DNA from: Magicicada septendecula
Lineage: Eukaryota > Arthropoda > Insecta > Hemiptera > Cicadidae
Length of the DNA: 64,000 nt
Direction of reading: 5' to 3'
Assembly (NCBI GenBank): GCA_034769895.1
Contig: CM068371.1
Span: 404,657,969 to 404,721,968, forward strand
Shown here piece by piece: positions 24,094 to 34,228 of this stretch. Position numbers and translations under genes: made by a program. Positions within the stretch are counted from its first letter, which is position 1; each line of letters starts with the position of its first letter. A model generated the notes under the pieces. It was not told the DNA's origin. It did not search any database and was given only the letters and a program-made list of their open reading frames with translations.

Positions 24094-25094
24094 CCTTTGG
24101 CAGCTGAAATCTTTATGGACTACATAGAAACTAAAATTAGAGCACACCCTTATTTCAAATTGTTTATTTTTTGGTATAGATATGTGGACGATATTTTAGC
24201 AATTTTTCTAGGTACACGTAGACAATTACAGATCTTTCTTAATTTTATTAACAATTTACACAAAAATATTAGCTTTACCTTAGAATTAGAAGATAACAAT
24301 AGTATCAATTTTTTAGACCTTACAATTAACAAAATGCAATAATAAATTAGACTTCGGTATTTTTCATAAGCCTACACATACAGATATGACAATACACATT
24401 ACTTCCACACATCCATACTCACATAAATTGGCTGCTTTTCACAGTTTTATTCTCAGACTAGTTAGTATTCCGTTATCAGACTCAAATTTCCAATCAGAAC
24501 TTAACATTATTAAACAAATAGCTGTCAACAATGGTTACCAACCTAGCCTCATAGATCACTTGTTAAACAAAAAATTTTATTCACAAGCTTTAAAACTAGT
24601 TTACCCTCCCTCAACACAGATTAAAAGATATCACACTCTCACTTACATAGGTTCTGCTTCTGATAATATTGGTAAATATTTCACACACAGGAATGTAAAT
24701 ATAGCTTTTAAGACGCAGTCTTCTTTGGGAAAATATATTAAAAATAACAAGAGTAAAACAGATAAACTGCAAAAGTCTGGTGTATACAAATTATCCTGTG
24801 GGTCTTGTAATAAAGTGTATATCGGACAGACAGGTAGATCTTTCGAAAGAAAAAAGAATGTATGGTCACAATTATAGTTTTAGATATAATGATGGCAAAT
24901 CAAATTATGCAAATCACTTGTTAGAAAAAGACCATAGTTATAATGACAATTTTGAAATTTTACATTTATCTGATAAAGGTCCAAAGCTTGATTTATTAGA
25001 AACCCTTGAAATTAATAAACACAAATATTTAAATGTATTATTAAATGATCAGTTAGATCTAAATAGCTCGCCTCTGCTTAATTTGTATAAATAG
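24094..25094 (+). pseudogene. PLE RT (C-terminal part) and GIY-YIG endonuclease, right copy
   Basis: Starts slightly further upstream than the left copy, at PLAAEIFMDYIE, the segment just before the YVDD box. It then has FWYRYVDDILAI, the connector and GVYKLSCGSCNKVYIGQTGR. The codon that is TAG in the left copy is CAG here, but an extra T near 24326 shifts the frame after LDLTI and brings a stop at about 24340. The GIY-YIG frameshift at the A run (about 24845-24860) is shared with the left copy, so it predates the duplication. The C-terminal segment ends at 25094. Neither copy can encode the whole fragment. Confidence 0.85.
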
Positions 25095-25233
25095 ACTTGG
25101 TATATGTTATGTTATATGTTTGTGTAATGTGTATAAATCTTATTGACACGAGATTACTATCGCTCTCTATACAACAGCACTTGTATTATATTTTATATTC
25201 TGTATTGTTTGTACGAAAATTAGTCAGCTTACA

Positions 25234-25275
25234 CCATCTGATGAAGGCACTGTGCTGCCGAAACAGCTGTCATGG
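25234..25275 (+). ncRNA. PLE hammerhead ribozyme motif, right copy
   Basis: Identical arrangement on the plus strand: CCAT 25234-25237, CTGATGA 25238-25244, stem II GGCA/TGCC, GAAA 25260-25263, GTC 25269-25271 (predicted cleavage after C), ATGG 25272-25275. A one-base spacer (A25245) between the core box and stem II departs from the textbook form. Confidence 0.75.
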
Positions 25276-26125
25276 TTTTATTATTTTAATATATTGACGA
25301 GTGAAAATCACTAAAACTATTTTATGGTTTTATTTTTTACTATAACTTACTTTACAAAACATAATATTAATTAACATGGTTAAAATACAATAAATTCTTA
25401 CATTCTAACACCTAGCATTTACTAGCATCAACATAACTTGTATGGTAATCACAAACAATAATAACATAACATGGTAAATAATTATATAAATAAATACATT
25501 AAAACTTTATATTAATAATAGTCCTTTTGTTGTCCTTTTTGACAAATTGGTTTGGGGTGTGCCCCTTAATCACATTTATTCTAAGTATAATTAATTTTTT
25601 ACATTATTTTTAATTATATGCATTGGATTCTCTTGTTTGGGCTAGTCATTTCATTTAAATTGATATAGTTAATATAATTTAATTTCCCTTGAACCATTTA
25701 TTTGCTGCTCTAGAGGTTTTTTGTCTTTATAATAGATCTTTGGGTATCTGGATTATTATTTCCCTTCAATTCATTAGTCCTGGGCTATTATTCTTCACTG
25801 TTTCCTATTTTAAAATGGTCATTTCTATTTTATTTGTCCTGGGCTATTACTCTTCACTAATTCATATCTTACTGGGTTCACTAATTATTATTCTGATATG
25901 ATACTCTTATTATTTATTTTTCAACACTTTATGGCTATGATTTGACTACATATAATTCCTTTGAATTGACTTTTCTAGTTCTGTTAAGTTCTTTTGTTTA
26001 TAATTGTAAATACTTTTCTGTTGATTTTTATTTAAGTTGATATTATTCCTTCTAGATGACTTCTTCCCTTCCTTTCATATATTATCTTATTTTGTAGAAC
26101 AAGGTAAAAACTTCGTTGTGCTACA

Positions 26126-26596
26126 AATGCCCCCCTATAAAAGTGATTAGTTCAGCACATACTTTTAGTTTGGGTGAACTAATTGCTTCTGACATCCTTC
26201 TTTATTCTATTCTTCTTGGCTTCGTTTACCCTGATATACCTGTTTCTTCTGGTTGAGCTCTAAATTGATATGCATTCTTGTTGCCTTTACTTTTTATTCT
26301 ACTCTTATGAAATAGTTCTTTTTAATCTGATTCATCCTTTTATTATTAAGGATTTATTTTTTTATTATATCTATATTTTTCCCTTCTTATTTAGTGTTTC
26401 TTCATTTATATATTTACTCCCTAACATTCCCTAACATGTGAGCTGGAACAGTTCAGAGTGGCACTTTTTCGGCTTCATTTCTCTGCTGACCAATACATCA
26501 CTTATTTGAGTTCAGAGGAATTATCATCTCTGCTCAATAATAAAAAACTGGTGGAAATATCTACATCCAGTTATTAAAAAATAAATTATAATAAGT
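26126..26596 (-). other. Gypsy A 3' UTR (distal part) with polypurine tract
   Basis: On the minus strand, TATAGGGGGGCATT immediately precedes the TGTAGC start of the 3' LTR; the G6 run at 26130-26135 is the polypurine tract that would prime plus-strand synthesis. The rest is AT-rich non-coding sequence, interrupted at 26597 by Gypsy B. Confidence 0.65.
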
Positions 26597-29209
26597 TGTA
26601 ACGAGCAGAAAATTTTAAAAATTTTTAAATTTTCACCTCGGCAGAGTACGTTCACACGAGGCAGTGTCAACGACTTATGGTGGAGCAATAAATAAGGAGT
26701 AATGAGAAGGTGTCAGTGAAGCGTCGCTGACTTGACAATAGAAACACATTAAGTTCAATCCAACTATAGAATTTGGTGGCGTAAGATGACAGGGAAAGTT
26801 TCGTCCAGAATTATTGCTCTCCGCAGCTGTAACAAAGTAAGCGAGGACATTCACACCCGTACTGAGAATTGTAGCAGATGTTGACCATGTTACGTCAGTA
26901 GACGATAAGCGACAAAAACGAGTGAAACTCCATACTAAAATGAAACGGATGCGCTGCACCTTAAGAAACAATACTGGAAGATAGGCTGACAAAGACTAAA
27001 GTCATGTTACGCAGCTGGAGGTATCGTCTAATTGACAGACAAGAATTTACGAAGGGAAAGTTGGGGTGACTTCAACGACCAGCAGATGTTCAAAATTGTT
27101 AATAGCCAGAAAAAAGGGGTTAGGACATAGAACAATACGCCAGGGAGACTGAAAGTACAGATAATGGGAATCTATAGAAACACAGAGTTTACTCAGACAA
27201 TAGGTTGATCGACTAGTGTCTAATAGCCATAGTTTCGTCGAAACGGGTCAACGATCGTCAGGGCGAAAAATCGGGGTGACCTAAGAACCTATCAGATGCC
27301 CTCAGCCAGCGAGAAATTTGGAGGTGAGGGGTGTTTCCATAGCAACTGAAACGAAGAACCTATCGGGAGAACTATGACGTAGAATCTTGACATGGTAGGG
27401 CAGTATTTTCCAAGAATATCAAAAAAACTGACCAATCTCGAAATGAAGTAGGCGTGAAGCGCGCCAGAGACAAAATTTTGAGTAGGGACGAATTAATAAA
27501 ACCATCTGTCCAGGCCGGCGAAAAGAGAGTCTACACGCAATTTTTGAGAGTCTACAGTCTACAGTCGACACTTAATTTTGAAACGGTCATGCTAAAGTTT
27601 TCAGACAGTTTACATTAATATTTTCAAGTAGTTTAACTTCAAGTGCGAGAGACGGTATATCATAAACTTTCAACAGTTTACGCTAATTATTCGGAGTTAG
27701 TAATTATTCAATGTTCAGAAGAGTACATTAAACGGCGGAACGCTAACTCGAGTTCGGAAGTTAAAACGGTAACAAGTAACTTAAAAGACTTAATAATACA
27801 TTCATATCGCGATAGTGATATTGAACCGAAGTGCGAAGTATCGGACTTAGTTAAAATTATACCAAGTGAACAATCAGACCGTTACACCAACAGACATCAT
27901 CACTTAACGATATACAAATCATTTGAACTTAATATTGTGTACGACACATTATCAACAACATAATGAACACGAAACATTAAACAAACTAATAAATTATATG
28001 AACGTTTAATGAAGCAGCGACAAATGAAACTAGACATGTATATTGACATTAAAACGAACTCACAGCATACACAGTAAGATGAAACATTGATGAACACTGA
28101 ACTTCAATTATTCACATATGCAAACGCCCACGCGAGTGATCGGAAGAGAAGTGTTAAGTGATAGTGATAAAGCAGCTTACGACGGAATGTGTCTACGAGC
28201 CATCTTCATCACCAGAACGAGACTTCGTCAACAACTAATGGATATTCAATAACCAAGTAACCATTACTATTAATTATTTCTAATTAATAACTTCTACTGA
28301 CCTGGTTTCTTTCAAAGAATACACACCTGAGAAAATTATTAAGAAAAGTAATGAATAAATCTGAATAAAGTACTTACTGAACGTATAAACAAAAGCTTAT
28401 TTGGGATTTAATGAACGCATTAAATAAGTAGAATATTGAATTGTAATATTACTTGATTTATATATGTATGTATGTTTTCTTTGTTTTTCAGCATATATTG
28501 AGACATGTATTTGTTTATTATAAAATATGTATGTATTTCAGGTACAGCGACGTAACCTATGTACTATTATAATATGTTATGAATGATAATTAAACTAGTA
28601 TTTTAGTTGATCATAAATATGCGTTCATTATTACCAATGCAACCCAAATATTAACCTAAAGTTTGAAGGAATACAAATAGATTTTAAGAGTTTCTTGTGT
28701 TCAATTAAAGTAAATGAATCGATAACTATCATCTATTAAATGATATCACGTATGTGTTGATGAGAATCAGAATAGTTAGACATAATGTTAAATGGTTGCC
28801 TCGCACACAGCATGAAAAGACTCAATTAAAACAAGTAAATACACATTATTTATTGCACATGAATTTATATAAAATTCAGTGTATAAACTGTGTTCCAACA
28901 CGTGAGCATAGATAGTCAAGAGTCATAAATAAGATTCAATTATACACATACATGTAAGAGATCGATAAATTTTGTATTTAAGAGCAAACACAATAACAAT
29001 ATTAATTACCACAAGTGTGATTTTACATTTACTACACATTTGCATAAATTGACATTTATAATTTACCACTAATCAAATATGCAAATAAAAGTTATAAATT
29101 AACATTTATAAATGACTCCCAAAGAACGTGGGGCTCGGCAATCACAGATTAATTAATTGAATCACGGTTAGCATAATAAATAATCCCCAATCATTTATAA
29201 TTATTTATA
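26597..29209 (+). repeat. Gypsy B 5' LTR
   Basis: Begins TGTAACG and ends ATTTATA, so it lacks the usual terminal CA. At 2.6 kb it is very long for Gypsy elements. It contains a 106-residue open frame on the plus strand (27643-27963) and a 105-residue frame on the minus strand (26675-26992), both identical in the 3' LTR and both without known domains. Short direct repeats of GAGAGTCTACA occur near 27527-27565. Confidence 0.9.
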
Positions 29210-29211
29210 AA

Positions 29212-29224
29212 TGGCGCCCATCCG
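29212..29224 (+). other. Primer binding site of Gypsy B
   Basis: TGGCGCCCATCCG starts two bases after the 5' LTR. The TGGCGCC start is the form that pairs with the 3' end of a tRNA(Lys)-type primer. The match beyond the first eight bases was not checked. Confidence 0.65.
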
Positions 29225-29357
29225 CACGGCATGATACGTATTAACAAAGATTGTTAACGCGTACAGCTTTGGTAAAGAACAGGCAGTAGAAGTAGTAGAG
29301 AAAGTAGTGTCATAGAAATAGAAGTAAGATAAGTGTTATTAGTGTAAGTCAGTTTGA

Positions 29358-30974
29358 ATGATTACGCGTAGTAGGGCAAAAATGGCGAGCAATTCAGACA
29401 GTGTAGAATTTGACATTAATAACCAATTAGGCGCAGTAAATACAGAGGACAATACTACACCTAGTGAACCAAGTAGTGTGGTAGAGAGTCCAGAAGATAG
29501 GGCGCGAGGACAGACAGCGCAACTAGAAGATGGAACCCTACGAACGTTGATGGAGTTCATCCGTCAACAGAACGAAAAACAAGAAGAAAATATTAACAAA
29601 TTAATTAGCGAGAAACAAGAAGAAAATAACAGAAAATTAGAAGAGAATATTAATAAATTAATTAGTGAGAAATTAGAAAAACAAAATGAAAAACTCGACC
29701 AGCATAAGGAAGAGATGACACAAATAAGGTCCGAGATACGTGACTGCCAGCAGACCTGGGAAAGAAAGGTCGACGAACTACAGAAGAAGCAAGATGATGT
29801 CGTGAGAGACTTGAGAGAAGAAGCCAACAAGAAGTACGTAGAAATACAAGAAAAACAAGAAAATGATCGTCAAGAATGGATGGCAGCAGTACACACTACC
29901 CAAACGACCGTTAAAAGGATTAATCACAAGTTCGATACTCACGTTAAGGATTACAATAAGAAGCACGAAGAACTCAAGGCCGAGATACACGATACCATAC
30001 TGCAGAAACAACAGGAGCAAGAAGGAACAAATAGTAATATTATACAGAAGTTGGAAGAAGTTGACGGTAGACAACGTTCAACAGAACAGAAGTTGGACGA
30101 GACTACGAAAGAGAAGACAACGAGGATCGAAGAGTTAAAAGGACACTTGACTAAGGTAAGAGAAAACCAAGAAAGATTGCAGCGACAATTGATGGAAGGT
30201 GAGTGTGGAATATTAAATCGAATTAACGGGCCTAACCACAATGATCTTAAATATAGTGGCACGGACAGATTCCCTATGGAATTCCTCAAGGAATTGTCCG
30301 AAATCCAAGAGTTATACTATCCCGCTGACAATATTAAGTGGATTGGCAAACACCTGGAATTGGACGCAGGAATTTGGTGGCGAGTGATACGTAACCAAAT
30401 ATCAAATTTCGAAGAATTCAAGGAAGCGTTCTCTCTGAAATATTGGGGCCAAGAACGACAGGACAGTATCCGGGACCATTTGGAGTATGGCAGGTTTGAT
30501 TGGCGCGGACCAGTTACTGCTATTCAATATATTGAACGCATCTTGTTGGAAAGCAGGCAGTTAACACCTACTCTGTCTGACTATCAGTTAATACGTAAGA
30601 TATCTCGTCACTTTGGGCGCGATATCCAGCTCGCGGTGGTCACAAGAGGGATTGTGACGATACCAAACTTCGAATCTTTGATCATCGAGTATACACAGAT
30701 TCAACCGAGAAATAATACAGAGTCGAACTATGTGGCGGCAAACGAGGGGAGAAATGCCTATAGGGAAAGTGAAAGCGGTCCGAACAAAGGAAGCGGAATA
30801 CAGAAGAAAATGTGGGGTGACAGACCGGCCATAAATAACCAGCACCGTAATGCAGACCGGCGTGCTGTCAACACAATAGAGTTTACGAATACGACGGCTG
30901 GCACATCGGGCATTCAACCCAAAAGGAACCGTCAACAACAAGAAGAGGAAAAAAAAAATCCCTCCACCCATTAA
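29358..30974 (+). CDS. gag: Gypsy B Gag polyprotein with long coiled coil
   Basis: 538 codons. Gag packages the element RNA and assembles the particle. After a short N-terminus (MITRSRAKMASNSDS) comes a strikingly long, charged, heptad-like segment, about residues 60-285, rich in E, K, Q and L with near-repeats of ENINKLISEK; this should form an extended coiled coil. From about residue 300 a capsid-like region follows (KYSGTDRFPMEFLKEL, DAGIWWRVIRN, FKEAFSLKYWG, SDYQLIRKISRHFG). I see no CCHC zinc knuckle; the C-terminus is instead basic and Q/N-rich. The frame ends just after an A10 run that is probably the frameshift site into pol. The ATG at 29358 is the first in frame, 133 bp after the primer site; a second (residue 9) is possible. 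Confidence 0.85.
   Translation: MITRSRAKMASNSDSVEFDINNQLGAVNTEDNTTPSEPSSVVESPEDRARGQTAQLEDGTLRTLMEFIRQQNEKQEENINKLISEKQEENNRKLEENINKLISEKLEKQNEKLDQHKEEMTQIRSEIRDCQQTWERKVDELQKKQDDVVRDLREEANKKYVEIQEKQENDRQEWMAAVHTTQTTVKRINHKFDTHVKDYNKKHEELKAEIHDTILQKQQEQEGTNSNIIQKLEEVDGRQRSTEQKLDETTKEKTTRIEELKGHLTKVRENQERLQRQLMEGECGILNRINGPNHNDLKYSGTDRFPMEFLKELSEIQELYYPADNIKWIGKHLELDAGIWWRVIRNQISNFEEFKEAFSLKYWGQERQDSIRDHLEYGRFDWRGPVTAIQYIERILLESRQLTPTLSDYQLIRKISRHFGRDIQLAVVTRGIVTIPNFESLIIEYTQIQPRNNTESNYVAANEGRNAYRESESGPNKGSGIQKKMWGDRPAINNQHRNADRRAVNTIEFTNTTAGTSGIQPKRNRQQQEEEKKNPSTH
30949..30958 (+). promoter_or_regulatory. Probable -1 ribosomal frameshift site (A10 run)
   Basis: Ten A residues lie five codons before the gag stop. 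pol is open through this point in the -1 frame and has no obvious ATG of its own near its start, so an A-AAA-AAA slip would join Gag to Pol. No downstream pseudoknot was modelled. Confidence 0.55.
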
Positions 30975-33900
30975 CGGAGATAGCCGTCAAAACAAATGAC
31001 TACCAGACGAATATAATCCTACCGGACTTACGAAGCGATTTATTATGTAATGATGATGAAGAAATTTCTCAACGAATAATCAGGTGTCCAGAGATAAATA
31101 TCAAGTTCAACAATAATGTTAGTGTACAAGCGTTGCTCGATACTGGATCCGTTATTGCCGGATTATCTGAGTCGTGGTTTCACCAAAACAAACATAAGAT
31201 TACACCTTATGAAATATTACCGATGTCTAACACATTAATAGTTAGCGCAGTTGGTAATAAATCAAAGCTAATCAGAAAACAAATATTATGTGATATCTAT
31301 ATTGAAGAAATTAAATATGAATGTGTTTTTCTCATAATACCAGATTTGATAAAACCTTGCATATTAGGAACCAATTTTCTTCAAGAAACAGGGTGTCTCA
31401 TTGACATGGGAAGAAGAATCGTCGAGTTAAGAAGAGAGGATAACGAAGCGACGTACACGGTGCCTATGATGCATATAGAAGTGGTGGACGTAGAAGAAGA
31501 AGAAGAGATCATCAGAAACATTGACAAGAAGATAGAAAGTATTGAATGCGGAGATAAAGGAACGTTGGAAAGATTAAGGGAGATTCTAATAAGGAATAGC
31601 TGTTTATTCAGAGAATGCCCCGGAAGAATCGAAGGGTATGTCCACGAGTTTCGAGTCACCGACCAGACACCGTACTTCCAGAGAGGATGGCCTGTCCCAT
31701 TAGCATATAAAGGGAAGGTAGATGATGAGATTAAGAAAATGTTACGGTATGGGGTCATTGAGAGATGCAACAGCGCATATATCAACCCACTTGTTACGGT
31801 AATTAAAAAGGACGGTAGTGTACGATTGTGTCTGGATGCGAGAAAGGTGAACAGCGTGACTATCCCGGACTACGAGGGTGCTCCTCCGATAAACGACATA
31901 TTGGCGAGATGTGGCAAGATGAAGTATTTATCTACCGTCGATTTAACTAGCAGTTTCTGGCAAGTACCACTGAAGCCTGAGTGCCGGAACTTCACCGCTT
32001 TTATGTACGACGGCAAGTGTTATCGTTTTACAGTTACACCATTCGGACTGAGTACCAGTTCTGCGGCACTGACCAGGGGATTGGACACAGTATTGGACGA
32101 TGAAGTTAAAGAGAGTACCATTATTTATGTCGACGATTGCCTGTGTTATTCAGAAGATTTAGAAACACATTTGTTACATTTAGATTTATTATTATCCAAT
32201 TTAAGAAGGGCAAATTTAACCATCAATTTGGAGAAGTCGCAATTCTTCAGACAAGAAATCGCGTACCTCGGTTATCGATTAACGACCCAAGGAATACGAG
32301 CAACGGACGAGAAGATCGATGCCATTATGAAGTTCCCTACACCTCGGAACCAAAAACAATTAAAAGGTTTCCTAGGTTTGACAAATTTCTACAATCGATT
32401 TACAGACAAATACGCTGAAACCACTAAACCATTACTTGAATTGTTAAGGAAAGGACAGAAATTTACCTGGACACAGGAATTAAATGAATGTTTTCAGCAG
32501 GTTAAAAGGTTATTCGTAGAAACAGTCATCTTAAAGTTTCCCCGAATAAACCAAAGATATTATATGCAATGTGACGCCAGCAACTTTGCATATGGCTTTG
32601 CATATGGCGGACAACTATATCAACTAGACGAGGAAGGAAAAATTGGAGTAATAGCTTTTACCAGCAAGACATTCAAGGGTGCAGAAATAAATTATTACAC
32701 TACGGAGAAGGAGCTTTTGTGTATTGTACGATGTCTTGAGAGGTTCCGTATATACATACTAGGACAACCGTTAACTATCATTACTGATAATAAGGCATTG
32801 ACTTTTATGAATAAATGTCATTTAAACAACTCGCGTATTACACGCTGGATCTTGAGTATCCAGGAGTACAAATTCGACATTGTCCATTGTAAAGGTAAGG
32901 ACAATATTATTGCTGATCTTCTGAGCAGAAATCCAGAAGATGCCACGCTAGAAGTAATTAGTGACAATATTTCCGAATACTTAATTAACCACCTGACAAT
33001 CAAAATGGATAAGAAGGTAAGCAAGATCCTAATGGATATTGGAAGGTACCAAATTCAAGATAATAAGCTTAAGAATATTATTGATAAGATTAGGGAAGAG
33101 TGTATAGATAAGGAATTAAATAAATTTTATAGATTCGTCGATGAGAAATTGTATAGATTACGTAGGAGAGAGTGGAAACTATACGTACCGAACAGTGTGT
33201 CCGGCGAAATAATTGCTGAAATACACCGTATGTATGGTCATCCCGGTGCGAAGAGATGTATCAAATTATTGCAGGAGTACTTTACCATAGACGGTATGTT
33301 AAAGAGGGTGAAAAATTACGTACGGGCTTGCGACACTTGTCAGCGAAAGAAAGATTCAGGTAACAGAGACTTGTTCGGAGGAACAAAAGCCATAATACCG
33401 TTACGCAAGGGTGACCTAGTGAGCGCCGATTATTACGGACCATTACCTGCTTCATCCGCCGGTGTCAGATATCTGTTTGTTATGGTTGACAACTTTACCA
33501 AATACGTACGACTTTTCACACTTCGAAGGGCAACGACCGTCGCTACACTGAGAAGAGTACACCAGTATTGTAAGGAACCGGGATCTCCTAGAGTGATTAT
33601 CACAGACAACGGAACGCAATTTTCATCTAAAAAATGGTTAGATGGATTAACTGAACTAAATATCCAACCACGATTTACCGCAATAAGGAACCCTTGTGCG
33701 AATCTGGCTGAAAGAATCAACAGACAGCTTGGGAACTTATTTAGGATCTTTGTTGGTGATCAACGTACAAAGTGGTCGCGTTACGTACCAATCGTCGAGA
33801 GTTGTATTAACGAAACGTACCACGAGACGATAGAAGTAACACCGTACGAAGCTCAGCTCGGGAAGAAACCTACCAGAGCGTGGGAAAAATACATAAACAA

Positions 33901-34228
33901 GGATATACTCCTAGTTAAAGGGGTGGATCATAACCAAATATTTATCAAAATGAAGGAGAAGAGAGAAAAACAAGCAAAATTATGTAATGAGGTCAAGACC
34001 ATTACAAAATTCAAAATTGGTGAGAAAGTGTTAATCAGAACGTATCATCAATCGGACGCGGTCCAGAAAAGAATTGAAAAATTTTGCGAACTGTACTGCG
34101 GACCATATAAAGTGCATCAAATTCTCGGAGAAGCTACTTATCTACTCGTTGATTGCGATGATGACAAGAAACTCCGTGGAAAATTTAATGCCAGACAATT
34201 GAAAAAATACTATGAATCAGAGAATTGA
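30950..34228 (+). CDS. pol: Gypsy B Pol: protease, RT, RNase H, integrase
   Basis: Open in the -1 frame relative to gag from before 30950 to 34228, at least 1090 codons. Domains in order: aspartic protease (ALLDTGS at about 31130, LGTNFL hydrophobic flap side), reverse transcriptase (GSVRLCLDARKVN, YLSTVDLTSSFWQVPL, TVTPFGLS and YVDD at 32126-32137), RNase H (MQCDASNFAYGFAYGG, TEKELLCIV, ITDNKALTFM), integrase with an HHCC finger (HRMYGHPGAKR ... CDTCQRKK) and a DDE core (SADYYGPLP, IITDNGTQF, NPCANLAERINRQLG), then a basic C-terminus ending in a chromatin-independent GPYKV-type fold. All catalytic Asp/Glu residues I looked for are present and no stop or shift interrupts it, so this copy may be active. 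Confidence 0.9.
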   Translation, partial: KKKSLHPLTEIAVKTNDYQTNIILPDLRSDLLCNDDEEISQRIIRCPEINIKFNNNVSVQALLDTGSVIAGLSESWFHQNKHKITPYEILPMSNTLIVSAVGNKSKLIRKQILCDIYIEEIKYECVFLIIPDLIKPCILGTNFLQETGCLIDMGRRIVELRREDNEATYTVPMMHIEVVDVEEEEEIIRNIDKKIESIECGDKGTLERLREILIRNSCLFRECPGRIEGYVHEFRVTDQTPYFQRGWPVPLAYKGKVDDEIKKMLRYGVIERCNSAYINPLVTVIKKDGSVRLCLDARKVNSVTIPDYEGAPPINDILARCGKMKYLSTVDLTSSFWQVPLKPECRNFTAFMYDGKCYRFTVTPFGLSTSSAALTRGLDTVLDDEVKESTIIYVDDCLCYSEDLETHLLHLDLLLSNLRRANLTINLEKSQFFRQEIAYLGYRLTTQGIRATDEKIDAIMKFPTPRNQKQLKGFLGLTNFYNRFTDKYAETTKPLLELLRKGQKFTWTQELNECFQQVKRLFVETVILKFPRINQRYYMQCDASNFAYGFAYGGQLYQLDEEGKIGVIAFTSKTFKGAEINYYTTEKELLCIVRCLERFRIYILGQPLTIITDNKALTFMNKCHLNNSRITRWILSIQEYKFDIVHCKGKDNIIADLLSRNPEDATLEVISDNISEYLINHLTIKMDKKVSKILMDIGRYQIQDNKLKNIIDKIREECIDKELNKFYRFVDEKLYRLRRREWKLYVPNSVSGEIIAEIHRMYGHPGAKRCIKLLQEYFTIDGMLKRVKNYVRACDTCQRKKDSGNRDLFGGTKAIIPLRKGDLVSADYYGPLPASSAGVRYLFVMVDNFTKYVRLFTLRRATTVATLRRVHQYCKEPGSPRVIITDNGTQFSSKKWLDGLTELNIQPRFTAIRNPCANLAERINRQLGNLFRIFVGDQRTKWSRYVPIVESCINETYHETIEVTPYEAQLGKKPTRAWEKYINKDILLVKGVDHNQIFIKMKEKREKQAKLCNEVKTITKFKIGEKVLIRTYHQSDAVQKRIEKFCELYCGPYKVHQILGEATYLLVDCDDDKKLRGKFNARQLKKYYESEN

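Larger units (their letters stand above)
22901..25345. repeat. Near-perfect 2.4-kb palindrome: head-to-head pair of truncated PLE copies
   Basis: Arms 22901-24084 and 24161-25345 (1184 and 1185 bp) are reverse complements with only a few differences by eye. The 76-bp centre (24085-24160) contains additional RT sequence belonging to the right copy. Each arm carries the end of a PLE RT, a GIY-YIG domain, a stop, and then a hammerhead motif near the outer end, so both elements point outward. Inverted partial dimers are a known PLE insertion form. The pair lies within the 3' LTR of Gypsy A, so it is younger than that element. Confidence 0.9.
20971..26125 (-). repeat. 3' LTR of Gypsy A (about 2.7 kb without the PLE insertion)
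   Basis: Its first 244 bp on the minus strand (26125 down to 25882) match the 5' LTR piece at 42300-42057 with about two differences. It begins TGTAGCACAACG directly after the polypurine tract. A partly open minus-strand stretch near 21550-21760 (KNNITGDEITSRDIYLKEEL) has no recognised domain. The inner 22901-25345 block is foreign (PLE pair). The far end is assigned from TGTAATAATT preceded by ATAT. Confidence 0.55.
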
